Assembly (NCBI RefSeq): GCF_017312725.1
Contig: NZ_BOPO01000001.1
Span: forward strand, 25,103-89,102
Reading direction: 5' to 3'
DNA length: 64,000 nucleotides
Source of the DNA: Actinocatenispora comari
Lineage (GTDB): Bacteria; Actinomycetota; Actinomycetes; Mycobacteriales; Micromonosporaceae
Each line of letters begins with the position of its first letter. Positions within the stretch are counted from its first letter, which is position 1. Position numbers and translations under genes: made by a program. Below, piece by piece: positions 56,988 to 64,000 of the stretch. The notes under the pieces were generated by a model. That model saw only the letters and a list, made by a program, of their open reading frames with translations, ran no database searches and was not told the origin of the DNA.

Positions 56988-57890
56988 ATGGACAACGCCA
57001 TCTCGGCGACCGGACTGGTGAAGCAGTTCGGCCGCACCAGGGCCCTCGACGGGCTCGATCTGCACGTCGCCACCGGCGAGGTGCACGGCTTCCTCGGTCC
57101 GAACGGCGCGGGCAAGTCGACCACGATCCGCGTCCTGCTCGGTCTGTTGCGCGCCGACGAGGGCACCGCCACCCTGCTCAGCGGCGATCCCTGGCGTGAC
57201 GCAACCACCCTGCACCGCCGCCTCGCGTACGTGCCGGGCGACGTCAACCTGTGGCCCACCCTCTCCGGCGGCGAGGTGATCGACCTGCTCGGCCGGCTGC
57301 GCGGCGGCCTCGACCCGGTGCGGCGCAAGGACCTGCTCGACCGGTTCGACCTCGACCCGCGCAAGAAGGCCCGGACGTACTCGAAGGGCAACCGGCAGAA
57401 GGTCGCCCTGGTCGCCGCGCTCGCCTCGGACTGCGAGCTGCTGATCCTGGACGAGCCGACCTCCGGCCTCGACCCGCTGATGGAGCAGGTCTTCGCCGAC
57501 TGCATCCAGGCCGAGCGCAAGAGCGGCCGGACCGTCCTGCTGTCCAGCCACATCCTGTCCGAGGTCGAGGCGCTCTGCGACCGGGTCAGCATCATCCGGG
57601 CCGGCCGCACCGTGGAGACCGGTACCCTCGCCGAGCTGCGCCACCTGACCCGCACCTCGGTCACCGCCGAGCTCGCCGGGCCGGGCGACGGCGTCGCCGC
57701 GATCCCCGGGGTGTACGACCTGGTCGCCGAGGGCAACCGGCTGACCTGCGAGGTCGACACGGTCAAGCTGGACGAGCTGCTCCGGCACCTGACCTCGGTC
57801 GGGGTGCGCAGCCTGACCAGCCAGCCGCCGACCCTGGAGGAGCTGTTCCTGCGCCACTACGAGCAGGACGAACCGGCGGTGACGGCATGA
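56988..57890 (+). CDS. ABC transporter ATP-binding protein
   Basis: 300 residues. Walker [22 protein letters not shown]-loop region [19 protein letters not shown], signature [15 protein letters not shown], Walker [14 protein letters not shown] and the switch His in [11 protein letters not shown] are all present. The C-terminal extension (residues about 215-300) is the usual drug-exporter type. The gene is coupled to the permease by ATGA. The unusual 'YSKGNRQK' replaces LSGGQxQR, as in many Ccm/DrrA-like exporters. Confidence 0.95.
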   Translation: MDNAISATGLVKQFGRTRALDGLDLHVATGEVHGFLGPNGAGKSTTIRVLLGLLRADEGTATLLSGDPWRDATTLHRRLAYVPGDVNLWPTLSGGEVIDLLGRLRGGLDPVRRKDLLDRFDLDPRKKARTYSKGNRQKVALVAALASDCELLILDEPTSGLDPLMEQVFADCIQAERKSGRTVLLSSHILSEVEALCDRVSIIRAGRTVETGTLAELRHLTRTSVTAELAGPGDGVAAIPGVYDLVAEGNRLTCEVDTVKLDELLRHLTSVGVRSLTSQPPTLEELFLRHYEQDEPAVTA

Positions 57891-59575
57891 CCAGCACCCG
57901 ACGCGCACCGGCCCGCGGCGGCGGAACCAGGACCGCCGACCGCGCGCCGGCCCCCGCGGCCCCGGAGTCCGGCGGCGGGCAGCACTCCTTCGTCGGTACC
58001 GGCACGCTGGTGCGGCTCGCGCTGCGACGCGACCGGCTGATGGTGCCGATCTGGCTCGGCGTGCTGTTCCTGCTCACCATCATGTCCTCGCTCAGCGTCA
58101 AGGACCTGTTCGGTTCGGCCGCGTCCCGCGACCAGCTGGCCGGCAGCGCCGGCGCCACCCCGGCGACCGTCGCCATGTACGGCCCGTCCTGGGACGTCGG
58201 CACCCTCGGCGGCTTGTCCACCTGGAAGATGAACACGATGGGCACGGTGCTGCTCGGGCTGGTCAGCATCTTCGTCGTCACCCGGCACACCCGCGGCGAC
58301 GAGGAGCCGGGCCGGCTGGAGCTGATCCGCGCCGGCGTCGCCGGCCGGTACTCGGCGCTCACCGCCGGCGTGCTCGTCGCGCTGCTGACCAACGTGGTGT
58401 CGATCCCGCTGGTGGCGCTGGGTCTGATGGCCGGCAGCGTCGGCGCCGGCCCGTCGTTCGGGTACGCGCTGGCTCTCGCGCTGGTCGGGTTCGTGTTCAC
58501 CGGCCTCGCCGCGCTCACCGCGCAGCTGACCGAGAGTTCCCGGGCCGCGAACGGGATCGCCGCCGCGGTGCTCGCGGTCGCGTTCCTGCTCCGCGCGCTC
58601 GGCGACACCACCAGCCAGATCTCCTGGCTGGACTGGCTGTCGCCGCTGGGCTGGCTGGTTCGGTTCCGCGCGTTCGCGCCGCAGCCGCACTGGTGGCTGC
58701 TCGTACCGCCGGTGGTCGCGCTGCTGGCCCTGCTGGTCGCCGGGTACCTGCTGGCCGGTCGCCGCGACCTCGGCGCCGGGCTGCTGCCGGCGCGGCTGGG
58801 GCGGCCGGCGGCGAGCCGGCTCCTGTCCGGGCCGTTCGGCCTGGCCTGGCGGCTGCACCGGGGTACGTTGCTCGGCTGGTCGATCGGGTTCGCCGTGCTC
58901 GGTGCCGCGCTGGGCAGCGTCTCGAACGGGCTGGACGACTTCGCCGCGAGCAAGGGCGTCCGGGACATGCTTCAGGCGTTGGGCGGCCAGCAGGCGCTGG
59001 TCGACTCGTACCTGTCGTTCACCATGGCGCTCGCCGCGCTGGTGGTGGCGGTGTACCTGGTGCAGTCGCTGCTGCGGATGCGCGGCGAGGAGACCGCGTA
59101 CCGGGCCGAGCCGGTGCTCGCCACGCCGGTCGGCCGGCTGCGCTGGGCGGCGAGCCACGTCACCGTCGCGGTGCTGGGCGCCGCCTGGCTGCTGGTGCTG
59201 ATGGGGCTGTTCGCCGGGCTGGGGCGGGGCGGCGACGACGTCGGCCACCAGATCGGCCGGCTGCTCGGTGCGGCGCTGGCGCAGCTGCCGGCCGCGCTGG
59301 TGCTGGCCGGGATCACCATCGCGCTGATCGGTCTGCTGCCACGCTGGTCGGTGGCGGCCTGGGGGCTGCTCGGGCTGTTCGTGGCGATCGGCCAGTTCGG
59401 TGACCTGCTCAAGCTCGACCAGCGGGTGCGGGACGTCTCGCCGTTCACGCACACGCCGACGGTGCTCGGCGGGACGGTGAGCGCGACCCCGCTGATCGTC
59501 CTGTCGCTGGTGGCGATCGCGCTGGCCGCGATCGGCCTGCTCGGCCTGCGCCGCCGCGACATCGGCGCCGCATAG
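57887..59575 (+). CDS. ABC exporter permease (two-module, 12 TM)
   Basis: 562 residues. After a hydrophilic 35-residue start, two similar modules each begin with a 'G-T-L-V/W...LR-R...W' amphipathic stretch ([48 protein letters not shown]) and contain six helices. [15 protein letters not shown] segment and its counterpart [22 protein letters not shown] mark the polyketide/antibiotic exporter family (ABC-2 'exporter' type). ATG overlaps the ATPase stop. Together with the ATPase it probably exports a hydrophobic compound. Confidence 0.92.
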   Translation: MTSTRRAPARGGGTRTADRAPAPAAPESGGGQHSFVGTGTLVRLALRRDRLMVPIWLGVLFLLTIMSSLSVKDLFGSAASRDQLAGSAGATPATVAMYGPSWDVGTLGGLSTWKMNTMGTVLLGLVSIFVVTRHTRGDEEPGRLELIRAGVAGRYSALTAGVLVALLTNVVSIPLVALGLMAGSVGAGPSFGYALALALVGFVFTGLAALTAQLTESSRAANGIAAAVLAVAFLLRALGDTTSQISWLDWLSPLGWLVRFRAFAPQPHWWLLVPPVVALLALLVAGYLLAGRRDLGAGLLPARLGRPAASRLLSGPFGLAWRLHRGTLLGWSIGFAVLGAALGSVSNGLDDFAASKGVRDMLQALGGQQALVDSYLSFTMALAALVVAVYLVQSLLRMRGEETAYRAEPVLATPVGRLRWAASHVTVAVLGAAWLLVLMGLFAGLGRGGDDVGHQIGRLLGAALAQLPAALVLAGITIALIGLLPRWSVAAWGLLGLFVAIGQFGDLLKLDQRVRDVSPFTHTPTVLGGTVSATPLIVLSLVAIALAAIGLLGLRRRDIGAA

Positions 59576-59633
59576 CGGGGGTGGGTCGGGCGGCGGGCGT
59601 TCACCGCCGCCCGGCTCCCGCCGCCGCGATTCG

Positions 59634-59685
59634 GTCCACTGTGGACACCGTCGCTGGGATCGGTACTGAGGTGTCCACAGTGGAC
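59634..59685. terminator. Bidirectional terminator built from two TCCACWGTGGA palindromes
   Basis: GTCCACTGTGGACACC (59634-59649) and its exact complement (59670-59685) form a 16-bp stem with a 20-base loop. Each arm is itself a palindrome centred on A or T. It lies between the convergent permease and exporter genes, 58 and 36 bases from their ends. Confidence 0.75.
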
Positions 59686-59721
59686 ACTGCGGCCGGGGCC
59701 AGCGGGTCAGGCGGCGGCGGG

Positions 59722-61470
59722 TCAGGCGGCGGCCAGCGCGGCGTAGCGGTCGCCGGCGGCGATCAGCTCGTCGTGCGTACCCGACTCGGCCACCCGGCCG
59801 CCGTCCAGCACCACGATCCGGTCCGCGTGCCGGATCGTGGACAGCCGGTGCGCGATCGCGATCGTGGTACGGCCCTCGGCCAGCGTGTCCAGCGCCCGCT
59901 GCACGTCCCGCTCGGTACGGGTGTCCAGCGCGCTCGTCGCCTCGTCCAGGATCAGGATCGGCGGGTTGCGCAGCAGCATCCGGGCGATCGCGATGCGCTG
60001 CTTCTCCCCGCCGGAGAACCGGTAGCCGCGCTCGCCGACGACCGTCTCGTACCCGTCCGGCAGCGCCGCGATCTGCTCGTGGATCCGGGCCGCCCGGCAG
60101 GTGGCGACGAGCTCCTCGTCGGTCGCGTCCGCCTTCGCGAACCGCAGGTTCTCCGCCACCGACGCGTGGAACAGGTACGTCTCCTGCGAGACGACGCCGA
60201 CCGCGCCGGTCAGCGAGGCGGTGTCCAGTTCCCGCACGTCGACGCCGTCGATGGTCACCGCACCGCCGGTCACGTCGTACAGCCGGGCGACGAGGTAGCC
60301 GAGCGTCGTCTTGCCCGAGCCGGTGGCGCCGACCACCGCCAGCGTCGACCCCGCCGGTACGGTCAGATCGACGCCGGCGAGCGCGGCCGGGCCGCCGTCC
60401 GGGTCGTACGAGAAGGAGACGTCGCGCAGCGCCACCTCGCCGCGCACCGCCGGCAGCGACCGCGGGCCGGGCGCCAGGTCGACCGGCAGATCGAGGTACT
60501 CGAAGACGCGGCCGAACAGCGCGAGCGAGGTCTGCACCTCGACACCGACGCCGAGCAGCGAGACCAGCGGCCGGAACAGCCGGGTCTGCAACGTGGTGAA
60601 GGCGACCAGGGTGCCGATGGACACCAGGGTGCCGCCGTGCGCGAGGCTCAGCCCGGCGACCCAGTAGACGACCGCGGGCAGCACCGCGTAGGTGATCGAC
60701 ACCGCGGACATCCGCCACCGGCCGGCCATCACCGCGTCGACCTGCAGCCCGGACAGCCGGTCGGACTCGCCGGCGAACCGGTCCGCGAGCACCGAACCGC
60801 GGCCCAGCGTCTTGCCGAGCAGGATGCCCGACACCGACAGCGACTCCTCGACCAGCGCGGACATCGCGGCGAGCTGCTGCTGGTTGCGCCGGCGGATCGC
60901 CTTGCGCTCGGCGCCCACCCGCCGGGCCAGAGCGACGAACACCGGCAGCAGCGCGAGCGACAGTACGGCCAGCCGCCAGTCCAGCGCGACCATCGCGACG
61001 ACCGCGGCGATCACGGTGGTGACGTTGCCGACGGTCGAGGTGATCGTCGAGGTCAGGACGTTCTGCACGCCGCCGATGTCGTTGGCCAGCCGGGACTGCA
61101 CCTCGCCGGTACGGGTGCGGGTGAAGAACGCCAGCGACATCCGCTGCAGGTGCCGGTACACGCCGGTACGCAGGTCGTGCATGACGCGCTGGCCGACGGT
61201 GTTGGACAGCCAGGACTGCCAGACCTCGGCGGCGCTGGTGACCACCGGTACCGCGATCATGCCGAGGACCAGCCAGGTCAGCAGCCACACGTCGCGGTGC
61301 GGGATGGCGTCGTCGAGCACCGCCCGGAGCAGGAACGGCGACACCGTGGACAGACCCGCGGACGCCACGATCAGGGCCAGCACCACGAAGAGCCGGCGCC
61401 GGTACGGCCGGAACAACCGGGCGATCCGCGCCAGCGAGGGACGTTCGGTACGGGAATCTTCTTCGGTCAC
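59722..61470 (-). CDS. ABC exporter, fused permease-ATPase (MsbA/LmrA-like half transporter)
   Basis: 582 residues from GTG 61470. Six helices in the first 320 residues include FTRTRTGEVQSRLANDIGGVQNVL, a conserved coupling segment. The ATPase has Walker A VVGATGSGKTTLGYLVARLYDV, Q-loop VGVVSQETYLFHASVAENLRFA, signature YRFSGGEKQRIAIARML, Walker B PILILDEATSALD and H-loop IAIAHRLSTIRHAD. It functions as a homo- or heterodimer that exports drugs or lipids. It is divergent from a MarR regulator with a palindromic operator between them. Confidence 0.95.
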   Translation of the reverse strand: MTEEDSRTERPSLARIARLFRPYRRRLFVVLALIVASAGLSTVSPFLLRAVLDDAIPHRDVWLLTWLVLGMIAVPVVTSAAEVWQSWLSNTVGQRVMHDLRTGVYRHLQRMSLAFFTRTRTGEVQSRLANDIGGVQNVLTSTITSTVGNVTTVIAAVVAMVALDWRLAVLSLALLPVFVALARRVGAERKAIRRRNQQQLAAMSALVEESLSVSGILLGKTLGRGSVLADRFAGESDRLSGLQVDAVMAGRWRMSAVSITYAVLPAVVYWVAGLSLAHGGTLVSIGTLVAFTTLQTRLFRPLVSLLGVGVEVQTSLALFGRVFEYLDLPVDLAPGPRSLPAVRGEVALRDVSFSYDPDGGPAALAGVDLTVPAGSTLAVVGATGSGKTTLGYLVARLYDVTGGAVTIDGVDVRELDTASLTGAVGVVSQETYLFHASVAENLRFAKADATDEELVATCRAARIHEQIAALPDGYETVVGERGYRFSGGEKQRIAIARMLLRNPPILILDEATSALDTRTERDVQRALDTLAEGRTTIAIAHRLSTIRHADRIVVLDGGRVAESGTHDELIAAGDRYAALAAA

Positions 61471-61551
61471 GTCAGGAGCACTCCGCAGGGTGGGGAACGT
61501 GAGCGGCGCCGCGGCGTCGGGACGCCGACCGGCCGCTCGATCATCACGAGA

Positions 61552-61570
61552 CTAGCTCTTAACGAGTTAG
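61552..61570. promoter_or_regulatory. MarR-type operator
   Basis: CTAGCTCTTAACGAGTTAG is an imperfect 19-bp palindrome (six of seven bases pair in each arm around a TTAA-containing centre) in the 157-base space between the exporter and the MarR gene. It lies 58 bases before the MarR start and 82 bases before the exporter start. Confidence 0.6.
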
Positions 61571-61627
61571 GCTCGCAATCGAGTATCGGCCGCTAGACTA
61601 CGCAGACCCGAGTACCAGGAGCCGACG

Positions 61628-62074
61628 GTGACCACGCCCGACAGTTCGACCGCGCAGCTCGCCGATCTGTTCTTCCGGCTGGGCAAACGGATCCGGCACC
61701 GGTCCGCCGAGCACCTCGCCCCGGTCGGGCTGACCCCCGCGCAGGCCCGCGCGCTGCGGGTCATCTCACACAGCGACCGCCCGCTGCGCATCGTCGCGCT
61801 CGCCGCCCGGCTCGACATCGTGCCGCGCTCCGCCACCGCCGTCGTGGACGCGCTGGAGGAGCTCGGCCTCGTCGCCCGCGGCCCCGACCCGGACGACCGG
61901 CGCTCGGTGCTCGTCGCCCTCACCCCCGCCGGTACCGAACTGCTCCAGCAATTGCGGGACACCCGCCGGCAGGCCGCCGAGGACCTGTTCCTCGCCCTCT
62001 CCCCGGCCGACCGCGCCGAACTGACCCGCCTCCTCGTCGCCCTGCACGACGCCACCGACCCCACCACCTGCTGA
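61628..62074 (+). CDS. MarR-family transcriptional regulator
   Basis: 148 residues from GTG 61628 (AGGAG upstream). LADLFFRLGKRIRHRSAEHLAPVGLTPAQARALRVISHSDRPLRIVALAARLDIVPRSATAVVDALEELGLVARGPDPDDRRSVLVALTPAGTELLQQL is a full MarR fold with recognition helix and wing. There are no cysteines in the sensing region except the last residue, so it probably responds to a ligand rather than an oxidant. It most likely represses the divergent ABC exporter. Confidence 0.93.
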   Translation: MTTPDSSTAQLADLFFRLGKRIRHRSAEHLAPVGLTPAQARALRVISHSDRPLRIVALAARLDIVPRSATAVVDALEELGLVARGPDPDDRRSVLVALTPAGTELLQQLRDTRRQAAEDLFLALSPADRAELTRLLVALHDATDPTTC

Positions 62075-62454
62075 CCCGCCACCGACCCCAGCCAGCGGCT
62101 CTCCCGTGCGCCGTGGCGGCGGGACTCCTGATCGCCACCGCGGCCCGGGGTCGCGGGGGTGAAGACCACCTCTGTTCACTGTTTCGACCCCTCGTGGGGA
62201 ACGTGGGGAGGGGGCTTCGCCCCCTTGACCATCCCCCGTCGGGGATCCGGAGACGAGATCCTGACGCCGCCTGGCCGCCTCGGAAGGTCGGGGCGTCGGT
62301 GATCGGTGCGGACGGTGCCTTGCTCGCTTCGGAACCGCGGGGACCGGTGCGGCCTGTCCATCGACGCCGAGCCGCTCCGCCCTTGGTACACCACGGTGGG
62401 CGACCGGAGACCGGGCAAGGCATACCGCGCAACGTGCTGAACCGGGCCCGGTGT
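62075..62454. repeat. Single copy of the dispersed ~215-bp repeat in a 380-base gap
   Basis: Bases 62157-62225 (GAAGACCACCTCTG... through GGGCTTCGCCCC) and 62311-62373 (GCTCGCTTCGGAAC... through CCATCGACGCC) match, in order and spacing, the reverse complement of 25612-25540 and 25465-25402. About 215 bp are shared, with blocks at roughly 80-90% identity by eye and a diverged middle. It lies between the convergent MarR and TetR genes. No open frame in the gap has support. Confidence 0.75.
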
Positions 62455-63030
62455 TCAGGGGTGGAGGTAGGTGAGGAGGTCGTCGATGAGGGTGGGGGCG
62501 TCGGCGTGGCCCTTGCCGTCGGGGGCGAGGTGGCCGGCGAGGGCGAGGTCGGCGGCGCCGTGCGCGAGGGCGCGGAGCAGTGCGAGCAGCCGGTCCGGGT
62601 CGCCGGGCGGGAGCGCGCCGGTGGCCTGGCCCGCGCGTACCGCGGTGAGCAGTTGGGCGGAGGCGGCGTGTGCGGCCTCGGCGAGCTCGTCGGAGTGCGT
62701 GGTCCAGCGCCCGTAGATCAGCTTGAACCGGGCCGGGTACTCCTGCGCCCATTCGGCGTAGCGCCGCAGCGACCGGCGCAGTACCTGCTCGGGTGGTTCG
62801 GTGCCGGCGAGGGCGGCGGTGAGCCGGTCCCGGCGACGGCGCAGTTCGCGGGCGGCGATCGCGGCGAGCAGCGCCTCCTTGTTCGCGAAGTGCTTGTACG
62901 GCGCGTTGTGCGAGACGCCCGACCGCCGGCCCACCTCGCGCAGCGTCACCGCCTCGACGCCGCCGGCGTCGAGCAGCTGTTCGGCCGCGTCCAGCAGCAG
63001 GTCGCGGGTCGTCGGGGTCACGCTCGTCAC
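62455..63030 (-). CDS. TetR-family transcriptional regulator
   Basis: 191 residues using GTG 63030 (AGGG five bases upstream); GTG 63021 is a good alternative, with TAGGGT 7 bases before it. The HTH is TTRDLLLDAAEQLLDAGGVEAVTLREVGRRSGVSHNAPYKHFANKEALLAAIAAREL, followed by a TetR_C-type all-helical ligand domain (RRSLRRYAEWAQEYPARFKLIYGRW). It is divergent from an SDR gene, and two perfect palindromes lie over the promoters, so it probably represses both genes. Confidence 0.93.
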   Translation of the reverse strand: MTSVTPTTRDLLLDAAEQLLDAGGVEAVTLREVGRRSGVSHNAPYKHFANKEALLAAIAARELRRRRDRLTAALAGTEPPEQVLRRSLRRYAEWAQEYPARFKLIYGRWTTHSDELAEAAHAASAQLLTAVRAGQATGALPPGDPDRLLALLRALAHGAADLALAGHLAPDGKGHADAPTLIDDLLTYLHP

Positions 63031-63039
63031 CCTATCCCT

Positions 63040-63084
63040 GGTTGACGTTGTCAACCTCGCATCGCTAGGTTGACAACGTCAACC
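63040..63084. promoter_or_regulatory. Two TetR operators over the SDR promoter
   Basis: GGTTGACGTTGTCAACC (63040-63056) and GGTTGACAACGTCAACC (63068-63084) are each perfect palindromes apart from the centre base, and each is the reverse complement of the other; their centres are 28 bp apart. TTGACG (63042-63047) and TAGGTT (63066-63071) at 18-bp spacing give the SDR promoter, so both boxes are covered by the operators. Confidence 0.88.
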
Positions 63085-63097
63085 TGAGGAGGAACCC

Positions 63098-63958
63098 ATG
63101 CGAGCAGTGGTCACCGGCGCCACGAACGGGATCGGCGAGGCGATCGCCCGTCGACTCGCCACCGAGGGCGCGACGGTCACCCTGGTCGGCCGCAGCGACG
63201 AGCGCCTGCGCGCCGCCCGGGACCGGATCGTCGCCGCCGTGCCCGGCGCGGAGCTGGCCCTGGAGCGCGCCGACCTCGCCGAACTCGACCAGGTCCGCGC
63301 GCTCGCCGACCGGCTGCTGGCGGCCGCACCGCCGGACGCCGTGATCAGCAACGCGGCCCTCGTCACGCCGCTGGACCGCCGCGTCGCCGGCGTGCCACGG
63401 GTGCTCACCGTCAACCACCTCGCTCCGTACCTGCTGCTGCGGCTGCTGGCCGGCGCGGTCGAGCGGGCGCGGTTCGTGGTGGTCGGGGCCGATCCGGTCT
63501 CGCTCGCCCGGTCCCCGGTCGACCTGGACGACCTGCTCTTCGAGCACCCGGAGCGGCTCGGCGAGCCGGTCGGCCTGCGCCCGTTCCGCGCGTACGGGCG
63601 GACCAAGAACATGAACGCGATGTTCGTGTTCGCACTGGCCCGCCGCCTGGCCGGCACCGGCGTCACCGTCAACGGCGCGCATCCCGGCATCATCGGCGGT
63701 ACCGGTCTGGCCGGCGAGGCGCCCGAGGTGCACGAGATCGTCGCCCGCACGTTCCAGCTCGACACGGCGTCCCTGCCCGGCCCGGAGGTCGGCGCCGACA
63801 CCCCGGCCTGGCTGGCGACGGCGCCGAAGCTGGCCGGCGTCACCGGGCGGTTCTTCGTCGACCGCCGGCCGGTCGAGACCGCACCGCACACCACCGATCC
63901 CGCGCGCGGCGACCGGTTGTGGACCGAATCGGCGCGGCTGGTGGGCCTCCCGGCCTGA
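63098..63958 (+). CDS. Short-chain dehydrogenase/reductase
   Basis: 286 residues. The cofactor motif AVVTGATNGIGEAIARRLA (TGxxxGIG) with VGRSDERL afterwards points to NADP(H). VISNAALVTPLD takes the NNAG position, and the catalytic YGRTKNMNAMF has Tyr and Lys in Y-x-x-x-K spacing; the usual Ser lies in the VVVGADPVSLARSP region. The pattern is close to retinol-dehydrogenase-like SDRs. AGGAGGA precedes ATG 63098. It is controlled by the divergent TetR protein. Confidence 0.92.
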   Translation: MRAVVTGATNGIGEAIARRLATEGATVTLVGRSDERLRAARDRIVAAVPGAELALERADLAELDQVRALADRLLAAAPPDAVISNAALVTPLDRRVAGVPRVLTVNHLAPYLLLRLLAGAVERARFVVVGADPVSLARSPVDLDDLLFEHPERLGEPVGLRPFRAYGRTKNMNAMFVFALARRLAGTGVTVNGAHPGIIGGTGLAGEAPEVHEIVARTFQLDTASLPGPEVGADTPAWLATAPKLAGVTGRFFVDRRPVETAPHTTDPARGDRLWTESARLVGLPA

Positions 63959-64000
63959 CCGCGGATCCCGCCTGACCGCGGATCCCGCCTGACCGCGGAT
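63954..64000 (+). repeat. 17-bp tandem repeat at the window end
   Basis: The unit CCTGACCGCGGATCCCG repeats at 63954, 63971 and 63988 (cut by the window end). The first copy overlaps the SDR stop codon. The number of copies beyond 64000 is unknown. Confidence 0.85.

Noticed and set aside
57857..61288. 1143-residue minus-strand open frame
   Set aside because: It covers the ABC permease and, in another frame, the exporter gene, and is made of Arg/Ala/Gln-rich low-complexity sequence.
1..64000. CRISPR array, phage or secondary-metabolite cluster
   Set aside because: The tandem repeats have no spacers of constant length with identical direct repeats; no cas, capsid, integrase, PKS or NRPS genes were found.

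Overview
The window is very GC-rich (about 70% or more by eye), uses GTG starts often, reads almost entirely as actinobacterial gene families, and shows frequent 4-base stop/start overlaps. The gene content (L,D-transpeptidase, tandem LytR-CpsA-Psr proteins, DUF5926, EfeUOB with an IdeR/DmdR-type iron box, and AT-poor TAnnnT minus-10 boxes 7 bases from start codons) fits a filamentous actinomycete. I infer a Micromonosporaceae-like chromosome from the strong GGTACC/GTAC codon-context bias, but the sequence alone does not name a genus. There is no phage, plasmid, insertion sequence, CRISPR array or biosynthetic gene cluster. It looks like ordinary chromosome with some accessory islands.

Layout. 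0-2.7 kb: a partial YdeI-like gene, small orphan families (DUF6980, DUF4265), a truncated flavoprotein remnant and a methyltransferase. 2.7-6.6 kb: a tightly coupled minus-strand operon DUF969-DUF979-micro-ORF-pcp-DUF2891-Smr, probably for uptake and breakdown of pyroglutamyl or 5-oxoproline compounds. 6.8-18 kb: secreted and membrane proteins (serine hydrolase, SH3-domain protein, CPBP protease, L,D-transpeptidase, a repeat-domain surface protein), small enzymes, tRNA-Ser(UGA) and a type II asparaginase. 18-21.5 kb: the efeUOB iron uptake operon under an iron box. 21.5-28.7 kb: an MFS transporter, a spermidine-synthase-like enzyme, a quinone oxidoreductase preceded by DnaA-box-like sites, a 640-bp inverted-repeat element, DUF5926, and an orphan histidine kinase next to an anti-sigma-type ATPase.

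28.9-43.5 kb is an envelope and polysaccharide region: two LCP ligases, two flavin-reductase-like proteins, a polyprenyl glycosylphosphotransferase, a glycosyltransferase, a DNA glycosylase, a SemiSWEET, a serine hydrolase with a 15-residue in-frame tandem repeat, and a nucleotidyltransferase/CDP-alcohol phosphotransferase/flippase operon. 43.8-48.6 kb: a CBS protein, a MarR/YceI pair, a glutamate-cysteine-ligase family enzyme, a double GNAT and a small membrane protein. 48.7-50.3 kb: an operon HTH-micro-ORF-ClpP-like protein without Ser/His-Rrf2. 51-64 kb: a MocR regulator divergent from an AhpD-like/PEP-mutase pair, PAP2, hydrolase, adenosine deaminase, and three divergent regulator/target pairs with visible operators (GbsR/ABC, MarR/ABC exporter, TetR/SDR).

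The most unusual observations are: two similar micro-ORFs (MSER[E/Q]RASHG...) each ending in a 4-base overlap with the next gene, with substitutions mostly at third codon positions; a dispersed repeat of about 215 bp present at 25.4 and 62.2 kb; a palindrome TCCACWGTGGA found six times; and several GC-rich minisatellites.
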